Below, one piece after another: positions 1-9,711 of a DNA stretch of 64,000 nucleotides. Made by a program: the position numbers and the translations under genes. The DNA is from Pseudomonadota bacterium (GTDB lineage: Bacteria; Pseudomonadota; Alphaproteobacteria; Rhodobacterales; Rhodobacteraceae), in contig CAUJIP010000046.1 in assembly GCA_963205235.1 (NCBI GenBank), positions 34,360 through 98,359 on the forward strand, in the 5' to 3' direction. The notes below the pieces were generated by a model. The model worked only from the letters and a program-made list of their open reading frames with translations. It was not told where the DNA came from and searched no databases. How positions within the stretch are numbered: the first letter of the stretch is position 1; every line of letters begins with the position of its first letter.

Positions 1-1272
1 CCCGGAGATCATCACCAGCCCGCGCGCCACCAGCCGTTCCAGCGCTGCCACTTCCAGTCGTGAGGTCAGCGCAGCGGCCATTGGCATGGGCTCGGTGATC
101 CGGTCCAGCACCGCAATGTCGCGCGCATTCAACCCGCCCCGCTGGCCTGCCATCGGCACGACGAAACGCCCGTCCATTTCCCCGGCGGTTTCCGAAGACA
201 ACCACCGATCCAGCGCAGCATGCACCATCGGCCCATGCGTCACCGCCAAAAGCGACACCGGGATCAACCGGCGCGGCCCAAGCCGCAAGCCACCCGTCAG
301 CCCCTCGGTCACCAGATGCACTTCACTGTCACCGCCAAGGCCCGTGGTCCGCATCGCCACCGCCTCGACCATGGTGCGGAACCCACCGACGCGCGCGCCT
401 TCGGGGTCAATCTCGGGCAAACCGCCGCGCAGCAGGGCCACATCGGTCGTCGTCCCGCCGATATCGCTGACCAGCGCATCCGACGCCCCCGTCAGCCAGC
501 GCGCGCCGACGATGCTGGCGGCAGGGCCAGAGAGGATTGTCTCGATCGGACGCTCCCGCACCATGGCCGCCGAAATCAGCGCACCGTCACCGCGCACGAC
601 CATCAAAGGCGCATGGATGCCCACCGCCTCAAGATGCCGTTCGCAGGCTGCAACCAACCGGTCGATCATCCCGATCAGCCGCGCGTTCAACACAGCCGTC
701 AGCGCCCGCTTCGGACCGTTCAGATTGGCGGAAAGTTCATGGCTGCAAGTGACGGGCCGACCAGTGACACGCCGGATCAGATCGCGCGCCGCCACTTCAT
801 GCGCCGGGTTCCGCGTCGCAAAGCTGGACGCCACCGCAAAGCCCGACACCTGATCCCCCAGATCGCGGAGCGCGCGTTCCAACCCGGCAAGGTCAAGCGC
901 CGCAGCCTCGGTTCCGGCATGGGTGTGACCGCCCGTCAAGGTCACCACCGGATCGCCCTTCAAGGCCTCGGTCAGGTTTGCCCGCGCCAGATCGCCCGCG
1001 TCAAAGCCGATGAAGACCAGCGCCACCCGCGCGCCCTGCCCTTCCACCAGCGCATTGGTGGCCAGCGTCGTCGACAGCGACACCAGCGCCACGTCCGAAG
1101 CCTTGACCCCCGCCGCCGCAATCGCCGCATCGACCGCCTCGCCAATCCCGACGGCAAGGTCATGGCGGCTGGTCAGCGCCTTTGCCTTGCCCAGGACAAG
1201 GTTCGCTGCCTCATCCAGGATCACGGCATCCGTATAGGTGCCACCCGTATCGACGCCCAGAAAATAGGCCAT
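1..1272 (-). CDS. hydantoinase/oxoprolinase family protein, N-terminal part (3' end outside window)
   Basis: Reading leftward from ATG at 1272, the frame stays open for 424 codons to the window edge. The N-terminus MAYFLGVDTGGTYTDAVI and the later DIGGTTTDVALL segment are the two ASKHA-type phosphate-binding motifs of the HyuA / N-methylhydantoinase A subunit, which uses ATP to open hydantoin or 5-oxoproline rings. Family members are usually 500-700 residues, so the C-terminus lies beyond position 1. It follows rpoN on the same strand after 88 bp. The actual substrate cannot be told from sequence, and a HyuB-type partner, if present, is outside the window. Confidence 0.88.
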   Translation of the reverse strand, partial: MAYFLGVDTGGTYTDAVILDEAANLVLGKAKALTSRHDLAVGIGEAVDAAIAAAGVKASDVALVSLSTTLATNALVEGQGARVALVFIGFDAGDLARANLTEALKGDPVVTLTGGHTHAGTEAAALDLAGLERALRDLGDQVSGFAVASSFATRNPAHEVAARDLIRRVTGRPVTCSHELSANLNGPKRALTAVLNARLIGMIDRLVAACERHLEAVGIHAPLMVVRGDGALISAAMVRERPIETILSGPAASIVGARWLTGASDALVSDIGGTTTDVALLRGGLPEIDPEGARVGGFRTMVEAVAMRTTGLGGDSEVHLVTEGLTGGLRLGPRRLIPVSLLAVTHGPMVHAALDRWLSSETAGEMDGRFVVPMAGQRGGLNARDIAVLDRITEPMPMAAALTSRLEVAALERLVARGLVMISG

Positions 1273-1360
1273 GCTGCCCCCCAGTCCCTGCCTCAGTCCC
1301 CGCTTTGGTCCTTTGGGCAGCTAGTGCAGGATCACCCTCCTGTCACCCCCGGAAGCGACA

Positions 1361-2605
1361 TCATTCCCGTCGGCGACGGCGATGGGCGGGGGGAAGCTTC
1401 AGCATCTCGCGGTACTTGGCGACAGTGCGGCGTGCCAGCGGTGTGCCCCCATCCGCCAGACGCGCCGCCAGCGCTTCGTCCGACAGGGGCGCGCGCGGGT
1501 CCTCGGCGGCGATCAACCGCGCCAGCCGCTCGCGCAGCGCCGCCGCCGAAAGCCCGCCTTCGCGCGGGGCTTGCGTGAACAGCGCCCGCAGCCACCATGT
1601 CCCGCGCGGGGTGTCGACCGAAGCCCCGGCGATGACCCGGCTGACCGTGCTTTCATTCAAGCCAAGCGCTTCGGCCACCTCGGCCATCGTCATCGGTTGC
1701 AGCGCCGCCGCCCCAAGCTCCAGCGCCTCGGACTGGCGGGTCAGAACCTCTTGCGCGACAGAAAGCAGGGTAGAGTTGCGGCCCTCGATCATCTTGACCA
1801 TGGACCGCGCCGCGGAAAAACCCTTGCCCCGCCCCGGTGCCACAGAAACCGCAGGCAGGGCCGAGCGGTTCAGCGCGATGGTCCAGCCATTCGCGGATTT
1901 TTCGGCAATCAGATCGGGTTCCCGGATCGGTGCCGCCAGCACTTCGAACCGTGCGCCCGGCTTTGGATCATAGCTGCGCAGCCGCCCAAGAATGGTCCGC
2001 ACCTCGGCAGCACTTGCGCCAATCTCACGGGAAAGCCGGTCGATGTCGCCCCGCGCCAACAACTCCAGCCGGTCAAGCACGCCTTCCATCACCCAGCAGA
2101 ATTCTTCGGCATCCCGCGCCTGCAACCGCAGGCATTCCGCCAGATTGCGGGCAAACAGGCCCGAAGGCTCGGCGCGTTCCTGCAACCGTATCAGCATGGC
2201 TTCGGTCGCAGCCAGATTTGCCCCGGCCTCGCGCGCGATGTCCTGCAGGGGGCGGCCCAGCCAGCCCGTCGGCTCCAGCGCGCCAATCAATGCCTCGACG
2301 ATCCGGGCCTCCTTGGCGTCAAGGTCCATCGCCGCAACCATGTCCAAAAGATGTGCCACAAGACTTTGTGCGGCGGCCACCGGTTCGGACCGGTCACCCG
2401 CGTCGGCAAAAGCCGCCTTCCAACGCGGCAGCCAGTCCTGCACCGGCGGTCGTGTCAGAACAAGCTGAGGGTTCTCGGCTGCCATCTCCTCCAGTTGCTT
2501 GGTCAGGCTTTCGGCATCGGCGCGCAGAATCCCGATCGAGGTCAAAAGCCCCGTCGTCAGCGCCATCCGCTGCGTCTGCTGTACCGTGACCCGGCTTCGC
2601 GCCAT
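1361..2605 (-). CDS. rpoN: RNA polymerase sigma-54 factor RpoN
   Basis: A 414-residue sigma-54 that directs core polymerase to -24/-12 promoters and needs an AAA+ activator. Region I is visible at the N-terminus (VQQTQRMALTTGLL, then LEEMAAENPQL). The middle carries the core-binding and helix-turn-helix regions (MTMAEVAEALGLNESTVSR). The C-terminus has the RpoN box ARRTVAKYRE, which reads the -24 element. I chose ATG at 2605 (MARSRV) because region I starts there and a GGGGAAC sequence precedes it; the frame opens further upstream at 2680. It is short for the family. It sits away from the usual rpoN neighbours (lptB, ptsN), so it may be one of several copies, as in Rhodobacter. Confidence 0.93.
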   Translation of the reverse strand: MARSRVTVQQTQRMALTTGLLTSIGILRADAESLTKQLEEMAAENPQLVLTRPPVQDWLPRWKAAFADAGDRSEPVAAAQSLVAHLLDMVAAMDLDAKEARIVEALIGALEPTGWLGRPLQDIAREAGANLAATEAMLIRLQERAEPSGLFARNLAECLRLQARDAEEFCWVMEGVLDRLELLARGDIDRLSREIGASAAEVRTILGRLRSYDPKPGARFEVLAAPIREPDLIAEKSANGWTIALNRSALPAVSVAPGRGKGFSAARSMVKMIEGRNSTLLSVAQEVLTRQSEALELGAAALQPMTMAEVAEALGLNESTVSRVIAGASVDTPRGTWWLRALFTQAPREGGLSAAALRERLARLIAAEDPRAPLSDEALAARLADGGTPLARRTVAKYREMLKLPPAHRRRRRE

Positions 2606-2711
2606 CCGACCCTGTTCCCCTGGCTTTCCCGGGAATGGTTTCCACGAAGCATCCGCTTGCGCAAGTCTTGGTCGACACACCCGACATCAGCCCAAGGCCA
2701 CACTGGGCAGG

Positions 2712-4379
2712 TCAGGCAAAGACCCCCTCGCAATACCACCGGTCGGCTACCGCCCCGCCTTGGCCATAGAACAGCCAAAGCCGCATGCCCCCCTCTGCCT
2801 CGACCCGCCAGTAATCCCGCATCCCGCCGCGCCAGTCGGGGTCCTCGAACCACCACTCCGGCTGCAACCGTTCCGGCCCTGCGGCCATCCGCACCGCGAA
2901 CTCACGCCGCCGCCAGCGGAACCGGGCGGGGATTTCGGGGGTTTCGGGGGCCTCGACCGGCTCGGGGCGGAACATGATCAGCGGGCGGGGGCCGGGTGGC
3001 GCGGGCCAGGGGCCGTCATGCGGCTGGCTCCAGGCCGCCATCACCACCTGCGCCGCCTTGGCCGGCACATGGCTTTCCGCCGGATGCAACCGCAAGACCG
3101 CCTCGGTTCCCAGCCGCGCGCCCAGCCGCCCGATCAGATCGTCAACCGCCTGCGACGAGACCGGCTTTGCGCGCCCCATCGCCCGTTCCGTCACCTCGAT
3201 CTGCCCGCGATGCTGCAGCGCGCTGACCGCTTCGGTGGCCATTGCCTCCAGCCGCAGACAGTCGATGCCGAAGCCCGCGTCGATCTGGTCCAGCTTCAGA
3301 TGCAGCAGCGGACGGATCCGGTCCGGACTGTCTGCCGCCCGCGCAAGGCCCACCTCGACCGCCGCCACTCCGCCATCGGCGCGGAACGCCTGCAACGCCA
3401 CCCGCCGCACCCCCCGCCCCTTGGCGCGCAGCTTGTCGCAAAAGGGCGGCAAGAGCCGGTCCAGCGCCGCCTCGACGTCCGAGCGCAGCCCGATCGGGTC
3501 GGGCAAGGTCAGCCGCACCGCGAAATGCATCGGCGGACGCGCGGGGCTGACCGGTTCCGGCTCCATCCCCAGCGCCTGATCCAGCCGCTTCAGCACATCC
3601 GCGCCAAAGCGTCGGGCCAGCGCCGCCCGCGGCAATCCCATGATTTCGCCCACCCGGCGCAGACCCAGCCGCATCAGCCGTTCGACCACATCCGGGGCCA
3701 GCCGCAGCGCCGCCAGCGGCAGGTCTGACAGCGCCTCATAGGGCCGCCCCGACGGGGCGATCACCGCCGCCTCGGCCCCGCGCATGGGCACCGGACGCGG
3801 TGTCGCTCCACCCCGCTCCCAGCCCCGGCGCTTGGCCGCCCGCGACCGCGTCGCCCGCGCCTCCTGGTCAATCGCATCGCCCGACCGCACCGGCGCCACC
3901 CCAGTCCTGGCATAGCGCGCCAGGGCCCAGGCCGCCCCCGGCGTATCGGCAATCGCCGCGCGCAGGGTCAGCCCCAACCCTTCGCAATCCTCCGCCACCC
4001 GCGCCAGCACCGCCTCTTCCCCGCCGAAAAGATGCGCCGATCCGCTCAGGTCGATCATCAGCCCAGCCGGAGGTTCCTCGGCGACCCAGGGCGAAAACCG
4101 GCCCGCCCAGCGCCGCAATGTCATCAGAAACTGCGCCTCGCCCGGCGGATCGGCGGCAACGGTCAGAAGCCCCGGACAGATCGCCGTGGCGTCCCGCAAG
4201 GGCTGGCCCAGCGCCAGACCCAGACCCTCGGCCTCGAGCGACAGCGACACCAGCACCTGCGCGCCGTTCCTGTCCCCCACCACCGCCAAAGGCGCAGGCA
4301 AGGCATCGCCGCGCCGCCGCTGCACCCGTTCAGCCGCCAACCGTGGAAACCAGATCGAAAGGATGCGCTTTCCCGCCAT
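2712..4379 (-). CDS. imuB: ImuB-type Y-family DNA polymerase homologue (mutasome subunit)
   Basis: A 555-residue protein starting MAGKRILSIWFPRLAAERV with the Y-family fold. It has the ImuB C-terminal extension ending in the tryptophan-rich segment PEWWFEDPDWRGGMRDYW. ImuB proteins are inactive polymerase relatives that bind the beta clamp and link ImuA and DnaE2 (ImuC) in SOS mutagenesis. Acidic catalytic residues of true DinB enzymes are not evident, as expected for ImuB. A GTTC-N7-GTTC LexA-type box lies 25 bp before the start. imuA normally sits directly upstream and dnaE2 downstream, but neither is here: upstream is a divergent cytochrome gene and downstream is rpoN. Confidence 0.9.
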   Translation of the reverse strand: MAGKRILSIWFPRLAAERVQRRRGDALPAPLAVVGDRNGAQVLVSLSLEAEGLGLALGQPLRDATAICPGLLTVAADPPGEAQFLMTLRRWAGRFSPWVAEEPPAGLMIDLSGSAHLFGGEEAVLARVAEDCEGLGLTLRAAIADTPGAAWALARYARTGVAPVRSGDAIDQEARATRSRAAKRRGWERGGATPRPVPMRGAEAAVIAPSGRPYEALSDLPLAALRLAPDVVERLMRLGLRRVGEIMGLPRAALARRFGADVLKRLDQALGMEPEPVSPARPPMHFAVRLTLPDPIGLRSDVEAALDRLLPPFCDKLRAKGRGVRRVALQAFRADGGVAAVEVGLARAADSPDRIRPLLHLKLDQIDAGFGIDCLRLEAMATEAVSALQHRGQIEVTERAMGRAKPVSSQAVDDLIGRLGARLGTEAVLRLHPAESHVPAKAAQVVMAAWSQPHDGPWPAPPGPRPLIMFRPEPVEAPETPEIPARFRWRRREFAVRMAAGPERLQPEWWFEDPDWRGGMRDYWRVEAEGGMRLWLFYGQGGAVADRWYCEGVFA

Positions 4380-4403
4380 GCTTTCCGGCCATGCGTTCCA
4401 AAT

Positions 4404-4418
4404 GTTCCTCTTATGTTC
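4404..4418 (-). promoter_or_regulatory. LexA (SOS) box upstream of imuB
   Basis: GTTC-CTCTTAT-GTTC on the plus strand, read as GAAC-N7-GAAC toward imuB, is an exact match to the LexA box described for Rhodobacter and other Alphaproteobacteria. It ends 25 bp before the imuB ATG, where a repressor would block transcription. A further GTTC begins at 4395. The site predicts damage induction of imuB. Confidence 0.8.
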
Positions 4419-4556
4419 ACGTCATGCCATCCCCGCCCCACCCTGTCGAGTCCCTCATCACAGCAGATGACATCTGCGTGAGAGCACAACTCCAAGGCTA
4501 CCGCGACCGAATGTCGCGCCTATAGTGGCCAAAGCCAAACCTCAGGGAGCCAAACA

Positions 4557-5003
4557 ATGAAATTCGCCAAAGCCTTGCTGATCAGTGCCGTCCTCGCCTC
4601 CGGGGTCGCTTATGCCGAAGAGATGGAGCCGACCGACCCCGCCGCCATCGCCCGCGAGGAACTGATGGGTACCATCGGCAAGAACATCGGCATCGTCGGC
4701 GACATGGCCGGAGGCAAGACCGCCTATGACGCCGCCGCCGCCGAAGCAGCCAAGGCAGCACTGGTCGAAGCTACGGCCAAGATCGAAGCAACCTTCATGG
4801 ATCAGGGCGCTGCAGACCCGGCTTCCGCCGCAAAACCCGAAATCTGGGCAAACTGGGATGACTTCCTGGTCAAGGCCAAAGCCGCCAGCGACGCCGCAGG
4901 CGCGCTTGACGTCTCCTCTGCCGAAGCTATCGGCGCGGGCATGGGTGCCCTTGGCGGGGCCTGCAAGGACTGCCACACCACCTACCGCATGGCCAAGGAA
5001 TAA
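4557..5003 (+). CDS. class II cytochrome c (c556 / c' type), periplasmic
   Basis: A 148-residue protein with a clean Sec signal (MKFAKALLISAVLASGVAYA, cleaved near residue 20). It has a single C-terminal haem site, CKDCH at residues 136-140, typical of the four-helix class II cytochromes. Arg33-x3-Met37 near the mature N-terminus fits the sixth-ligand position of low-spin c556; high-spin c' proteins lack the methionine. It probably shuttles electrons in the periplasm, partner unknown. A CAGGGAG sequence precedes the ATG by about 7 bp. It is divergent from imuB and is followed by a strong terminator. Confidence 0.9.
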   Translation: MKFAKALLISAVLASGVAYAEEMEPTDPAAIAREELMGTIGKNIGIVGDMAGGKTAYDAAAAEAAKAALVEATAKIEATFMDQGAADPASAAKPEIWANWDDFLVKAKAASDAAGALDVSSAEAIGAGMGALGGACKDCHTTYRMAKE

Positions 5004-5032
5004 GCCTCGGGCCTAAAGTCCGGCCTTCCTAT

Positions 5033-5071
5033 GGGCGTCTCCGTGACTTCACGGAGGCGCCCTTTTCGTTT
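5033..5071 (+). terminator. Rho-independent terminator after cytochrome c gene
   Basis: A 13-bp stem (GGGCGTCTCCGTG with CACGGAGGCGCCC, one G-U pair) with an ACTT loop is followed by TTTTCGTTT. It lies 30 bp after the cytochrome stop and abuts the stop of the convergent I78 gene, so it could act in both directions. Confidence 0.85.
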
Positions 5072-5358
5072 CAGCCGCACCAGACCCGCGCGATCCGATC
5101 ATCCCGCCCCAACTCGATGTTCAGCCGCCCCGGCGCATAGTCCATCGTCACCGGCATGCCAAAGCCGATCACCCGCACCGGCTGGCTGAAACGCATGCCC
5201 TGCAGCACGGATTCGGGCTGTCCCACCAGCCCCTGCAAAGCGCCCGCCCCGCAACTGTCTGCGCCCCCCGTATCCCCTCCCCCTGGCGGGGGAACCGGGA
5301 CAACACAGGCAGAAACCGCAAGGGGCAGCAGGAAAACGGCGAAAAGCGAAACTTTCAT
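5071..5358 (-). CDS. I78-family peptidase inhibitor lipoprotein
   Basis: A 95-residue protein. The N-terminus [18 protein letters not shown] is a lipoprotein signal with lipobox VSAC, so Cys18 should be lipidated. After a Pro/Gly linker the C-terminal ~55 residues ([12 protein letters not shown] ... [14 protein letters not shown] ... [18 protein letters not shown]) match the I78 serine-peptidase inhibitor fold. A disulfide between the cysteine before LQGL and the final CG is likely. I used ATG 5358 because the signal starts there and GGGGA precedes it; the frame opens earlier at 5466. It is divergent from adhI. Confidence 0.85.
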   Translation of the reverse strand: MKVSLFAVFLLPLAVSACVVPVPPPGGGDTGGADSCGAGALQGLVGQPESVLQGMRFSQPVRVIGFGMPVTMDYAPGRLNIELGRDDRIARVWCG

Positions 5359-5428
5359 GGTCGAATCCCCGATTGATTTCCAACCCAGTTTCGCACAGCT
5401 TGCCGCCATACCAAGGGAGGATTTCCAA

Positions 5429-6564
<1,136 letters not shown>

Positions 6565-6565
<1 letters not shown>

Positions 6566-6972
6566 TGCTCCGGCAGGCGCTTGCCCTGATCGCAGGCGCC
6601 TGCTGTCTTGCCTCTCCTGCCTTGGCGCAGGCCGTCCCGAAAATCTTCCCGCTGGGAGAGATCGAATACGGCCTGACCATCATCCCGTTTGACGGCCCCG
6701 ACATCCTTGCAGTCGAACGCTTCGAAGTCTCGGGCCTTCCCGCCCTGAAGGTGGAACTCGACCCCCGGCTTGACGCGCTGATTGCCCAAGCCACCCGGCA
6801 GCAGTCCAGCTGGACGATCAAGCTTAACCTCTGCGGTCGCCAGATGATCGACGCCCGCATTCAGGAACCCCTGATCGCCGCCGTCTTCCTTGTCACCTTC
6901 CCCACGCCCGCCGAAGCCGACGCCGTCGCCGAAAGCTTCCGTTCCCCGCCCTGCGCGCTGACCCTGTCCTGA
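6565..6972 (+). CDS. small secreted protein of unknown function, coupled to adhI
   Basis: A 135-residue protein with a clear Sec signal peptide (MLRQALALIAGACCLASPALA, cleaved before QAVPK). The mature part is about 114 residues with two cysteines (LNLCGRQ and SPPCALT) that could form one disulfide. No domain was recognised. The ATG overlaps the adhI stop (TGATG), implying translational coupling and perhaps a periplasmic role linked to formaldehyde or alcohol metabolism, though that is only inference. Confidence 0.75.
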
Positions 6973-7051
6973 TCGCAGGGCCCTGCCATCCAGGGCCAAG
7001 GGGCTGGACGCCCCCCGCCCTTCCTGCGACTGTCGCGGGATGGAGGTCCCA

Positions 7052-7783
7052 ATGCCCGCAGACACCCGTTCCCAGCGCCTTGCCGTCCTGATCGACGCCG
7101 ACAACATCCCCGCCCGCCATATCGAGGCCGTGCTGGACGAAATCGCCGAACATGGCGAACCCTCGGTCCGACGGGTCTATGGCGACTGGTCAAGCCAAGC
7201 CCTTGGCCAGTGGAAGGAAAAAGCCCGCAGCCTTGGCCTTGTGATGCACCAGCAGTCGGCCAACACCAAAGGCAAGAACGCCAGCGACATCGGCCTTGTC
7301 ATCGACGCGATGGACATCCTGCATGCAGGCAAGGTCGATGGCTTTGTCCTTGTGTCCTCGGACAGTGATTTCACCCGACTGGCAAGTCGCATCCGCGAAG
7401 ACGGGCTGCAGGTCATCGGGGTCGGCGAAAAGAAGACACCCGAAAGCCTGCGCAATGTCTGCAACCGTTTTCTCTTCCTTGAAAACCTGACCGCCGCCCC
7501 GGAACCCGTGGCCGACGCCGCAACCCCGGCCCGGCCCGCCAAGGTTGAAAAAGACCCGCCCTCCAAGGCGATCCCGCTGATCCTTGCCGCGATGAAGAAG
7601 ATCGGCATCGAGGAGGACACCTATTCCCTTGGCCAGCTTGGCCAGTTCCTGACCCAGCTTTACCCCGATTTCGACAGCCGCAGCTATGGCAGCGCGAAAC
7701 TCTCCGATCTTCTGAAACGCACCGGCCGGTTTGACGTGCAAAAGGGCGAAGGCAACCACCTGATGGTGCGCGACAAGGCGTAA
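7052..7783 (+). CDS. NYN-domain ribonuclease-like protein with OST-HTH (LOTUS) domain
   Basis: A 243-residue protein. Residues ~10-150 form a NYN (PIN-like) domain: LAVLIDADNIPA, NASDIGLVIDAMDILHAGKVDGFVLVSSDSDFTRLASRIRE carries the conserved metal-binding aspartates. The C-terminal ~75 residues (IPLILAAMKKIG ... YGSAKLSDLLKRTGRFDVQKGEGNHLMVR) are an OST-HTH/LOTUS RNA-binding domain. It is likely an RNA endonuclease of the LabA/DUF88 group with unknown target. ATG 7052 is preferred over the ATG at 7040 because GGAGG lies 6 bp before it. Confidence 0.88.
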   Translation: MPADTRSQRLAVLIDADNIPARHIEAVLDEIAEHGEPSVRRVYGDWSSQALGQWKEKARSLGLVMHQQSANTKGKNASDIGLVIDAMDILHAGKVDGFVLVSSDSDFTRLASRIREDGLQVIGVGEKKTPESLRNVCNRFLFLENLTAAPEPVADAATPARPAKVEKDPPSKAIPLILAAMKKIGIEEDTYSLGQLGQFLTQLYPDFDSRSYGSAKLSDLLKRTGRFDVQKGEGNHLMVRDKA

Positions 7784-7801
7784 CCAAAGGTCCGCTCTTC
7801 C

Positions 7802-7894
7802 CTCCCTTGCGGGCGGACCTCGCTTGCGCAGCGGTAAGTCCCGTCAGGGGTGCTAACTTGCGCAGCGAAAAGCCCCGTCAGGGGCGATGAGCGG
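7802..7894. repeat. REP-like intergenic element with tandem 28-bp units
   Basis: Two imperfect direct copies, 7823-7850 and 7857-7884, share CTTGCGCAGCG and CCCGTCAGGGG around a variable hexamer. The 3' part (GCGAAAAGC ... CCGTCAGGG ... GCGATGAGCGG) recurs at 32567-32598. The start (CTCCCTTGCGGGCG) is roughly complementary to the 3' part, so a hairpin can form. It lies between two convergent genes. Confidence 0.65.
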
Positions 7895-7896
7895 CC

Positions 7897-8379
7897 CTAC
7901 TCCACCTCGACCGTCACCCAGGTCTCGAAACAGACCCCGTTCGCCAGCGCCATCACCCCGATCGTCGCCCGCCCACCAAGGCCACGCTCGGGTCCGAAGA
8001 CTTCGACGAAGAGGTCGGACAACCCGCTTGAGACCTTGTGCACCTCCTCGAATTCCGGCGTGCAGACGACGAAGTTCAGGCTGCGGACAATCCCCTTGAC
8101 CCGGTCCAGCGACCCCACCGCCTGCCGGATGCCGCCCAGCACGTTCAACCCGGTGCGTCGGGCAGCCTGATAGCCTTCTTCGACTGTCACATCCTTGCCA
8201 AGCCGCCCCTTGTGGGTGATCTCCACCCCGCGTTGCGCCACATGGCCCGAAAGGAACAACAAGCTGCCCACCCGGTGATAGGGCTTCATCGTGCCGTATT
8301 CGGCCCCGTAATAGCCGTCGCGGTCAAAGTCGGGGATATCAAAGCCCATCTCAATGGCCAGCTTTTCAGGGGATGTCAT
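7897..8379 (-). CDS. RidA/YjgF-family enamine/imine deaminase-like protein
   Basis: A 160-residue protein of the RidA (YER057c/UK114) trimer family, longer than the ~128-residue archetype. Recognisable parts are LLFLSGHVAQRG, the QAARRTGLNVLGGIRQAVGSLDRV helix and the C-terminal GLGGRATIGVMALANGVCFETWVTVE. The family hydrolyses reactive enamines/imines, but many longer members have unknown substrates. The conserved Arg in the R-x-T/A-I segment is present (GRATIGV). ATG 8379 follows AAAAGGAG. It is divergent from the LLM flavoprotein gene. Confidence 0.85.
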   Translation of the reverse strand: MTSPEKLAIEMGFDIPDFDRDGYYGAEYGTMKPYHRVGSLLFLSGHVAQRGVEITHKGRLGKDVTVEEGYQAARRTGLNVLGGIRQAVGSLDRVKGIVRSLNFVVCTPEFEEVHKVSSGLSDLFVEVFGPERGLGGRATIGVMALANGVCFETWVTVEVE

Positions 8380-8643
8380 CGCGCGCTCCTTTTTCCCCGA
8401 TCCTGCCCCGGCAGGGCGATTCGCCGCCATGGTTAATTGCTTGTGCCGCCCCAAGGGGGGCAAGACTAAAGGAAGACAAAAGCAAGACGAAAGGAAGACG
8501 CCTATCTACCGCCGATCCCCGCCGATTAACCCAGCGTTCGCAAAGGCTTGCCGGGTTTCAGCAGCAATGAACGCCCGCTCTCTCGAAATCCGCATTCACC
8601 ATTTCGCAACCTTCCCCTAGCCTGCCGGGGAATGGAGCATGCA

Positions 8644-9675
8644 ATGACAGAAATTTCCCTTGGCCTCGACACGTTCGGTGATGTCTCGCTTGGCCCCGAT
8701 GGCAAGCCGCAGGCGATGGACCGGACCCTGCGCGAAGTGCTGGACCAGGCGACTCTGGCCGACGAAATCGGCATTGATTTCATCGGTTTGGGCGAACACC
8801 ACCGCCCCGATTTCGCGATTTCCGCGCCCGAAATCGTGCTGGCCGCCATCGCTGGTCGCACCTACCGGATCAAGCTTGGCACTGCCGTCACCGTGCTTTC
8901 GACCGACGATCCGGTCCGCGTGTTCCAGCGCTTTTCCACTCTGAACGCGCTTTCCAACGGTCGGGCCGAACCGATCCTTGGGCGCGGGTCCTTTACCGAA
9001 AGTTACCCGCTTTTCGGCCACGATCTGCAAGACTATGACCGGCTTTTCGAGGAACGCCTTGATATCTTTGCCAAACTTGTCCGCGACCCTAAGGTGACAT
9101 GGTCCGGTGAAACCCGCAGCCCGTTGAAAAACCAACAGGTTTTCCCGCCCTTGGGCCAGCCGATGACGGTCTGGGTCGGTGTGGGCGGCAGCCCGGAAAG
9201 CGTGGTTCGCGTCGTGCGGCAGGACCTGCAACTGATGCTGGCGATCATCGGCGGCGACGCCATGCGCTTTGCGCCCTATGTCGACCTTTACCACCGCGCC
9301 TGCGCGCAAATGGAAAAACCTGTTCGCGACATCGGGGTTCATTCTCCCGGCTTCGTCGCGGAAACGGATGAGAAGGCACAGGAAATTCTTTGGCCGCACT
9401 ACGCCGACATGTTTGGCCGCATTGGCCGCGAACGGGGCTGGCCTCCGGTCACCAAAGACCGCTACCTGTCCGAAGTCCACCACGGCGCGCTCTACGTCGG
9501 CTCGCCCGAGACGGTTGCCCGCAAGATTGCCAAGACAATCCAAGGGCTTGGCATCCAGCGCTTTGACATGAAATACTCGACCGGCCCGGTGCCGCACACA
9601 GCGCTGATGGAGTGTATCCGCCTTTACGGCGAAAAGGTCATCCCGATGGTCAAGGACATTCTGGCCAAAGGCTAA
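8644..9675 (+). CDS. LLM-class flavin-dependent monooxygenase
   Basis: A 343-residue luciferase-like TIM-barrel protein. LGLDTFGDVSLGPDGKP, GLGEHHRPDFAISAPEIVLAAIAGRT and the nitropocket segment KLGTAVTVLSTDDPVRVFQRFSTLNALSNGRAEPILGRGSF are typical of flavin-dependent oxidoreductases in the Atu2307-type subgroup. It would use FMNH2 or F420-like cofactors; the substrate is unknown. ATG 8644 was chosen over 8632 because TGGAG lies about 6 bp before it. It is convergent with trhO. Confidence 0.88.
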   Translation: MTEISLGLDTFGDVSLGPDGKPQAMDRTLREVLDQATLADEIGIDFIGLGEHHRPDFAISAPEIVLAAIAGRTYRIKLGTAVTVLSTDDPVRVFQRFSTLNALSNGRAEPILGRGSFTESYPLFGHDLQDYDRLFEERLDIFAKLVRDPKVTWSGETRSPLKNQQVFPPLGQPMTVWVGVGGSPESVVRVVRQDLQLMLAIIGGDAMRFAPYVDLYHRACAQMEKPVRDIGVHSPGFVAETDEKAQEILWPHYADMFGRIGRERGWPPVTKDRYLSEVHHGALYVGSPETVARKIAKTIQGLGIQRFDMKYSTGPVPHTALMECIRLYGEKVIPMVKDILAKG

Positions 9676-9711
9676 GACAAGGAAGGGTTGGCAACACGGC
9701 TCACCCCGCCC

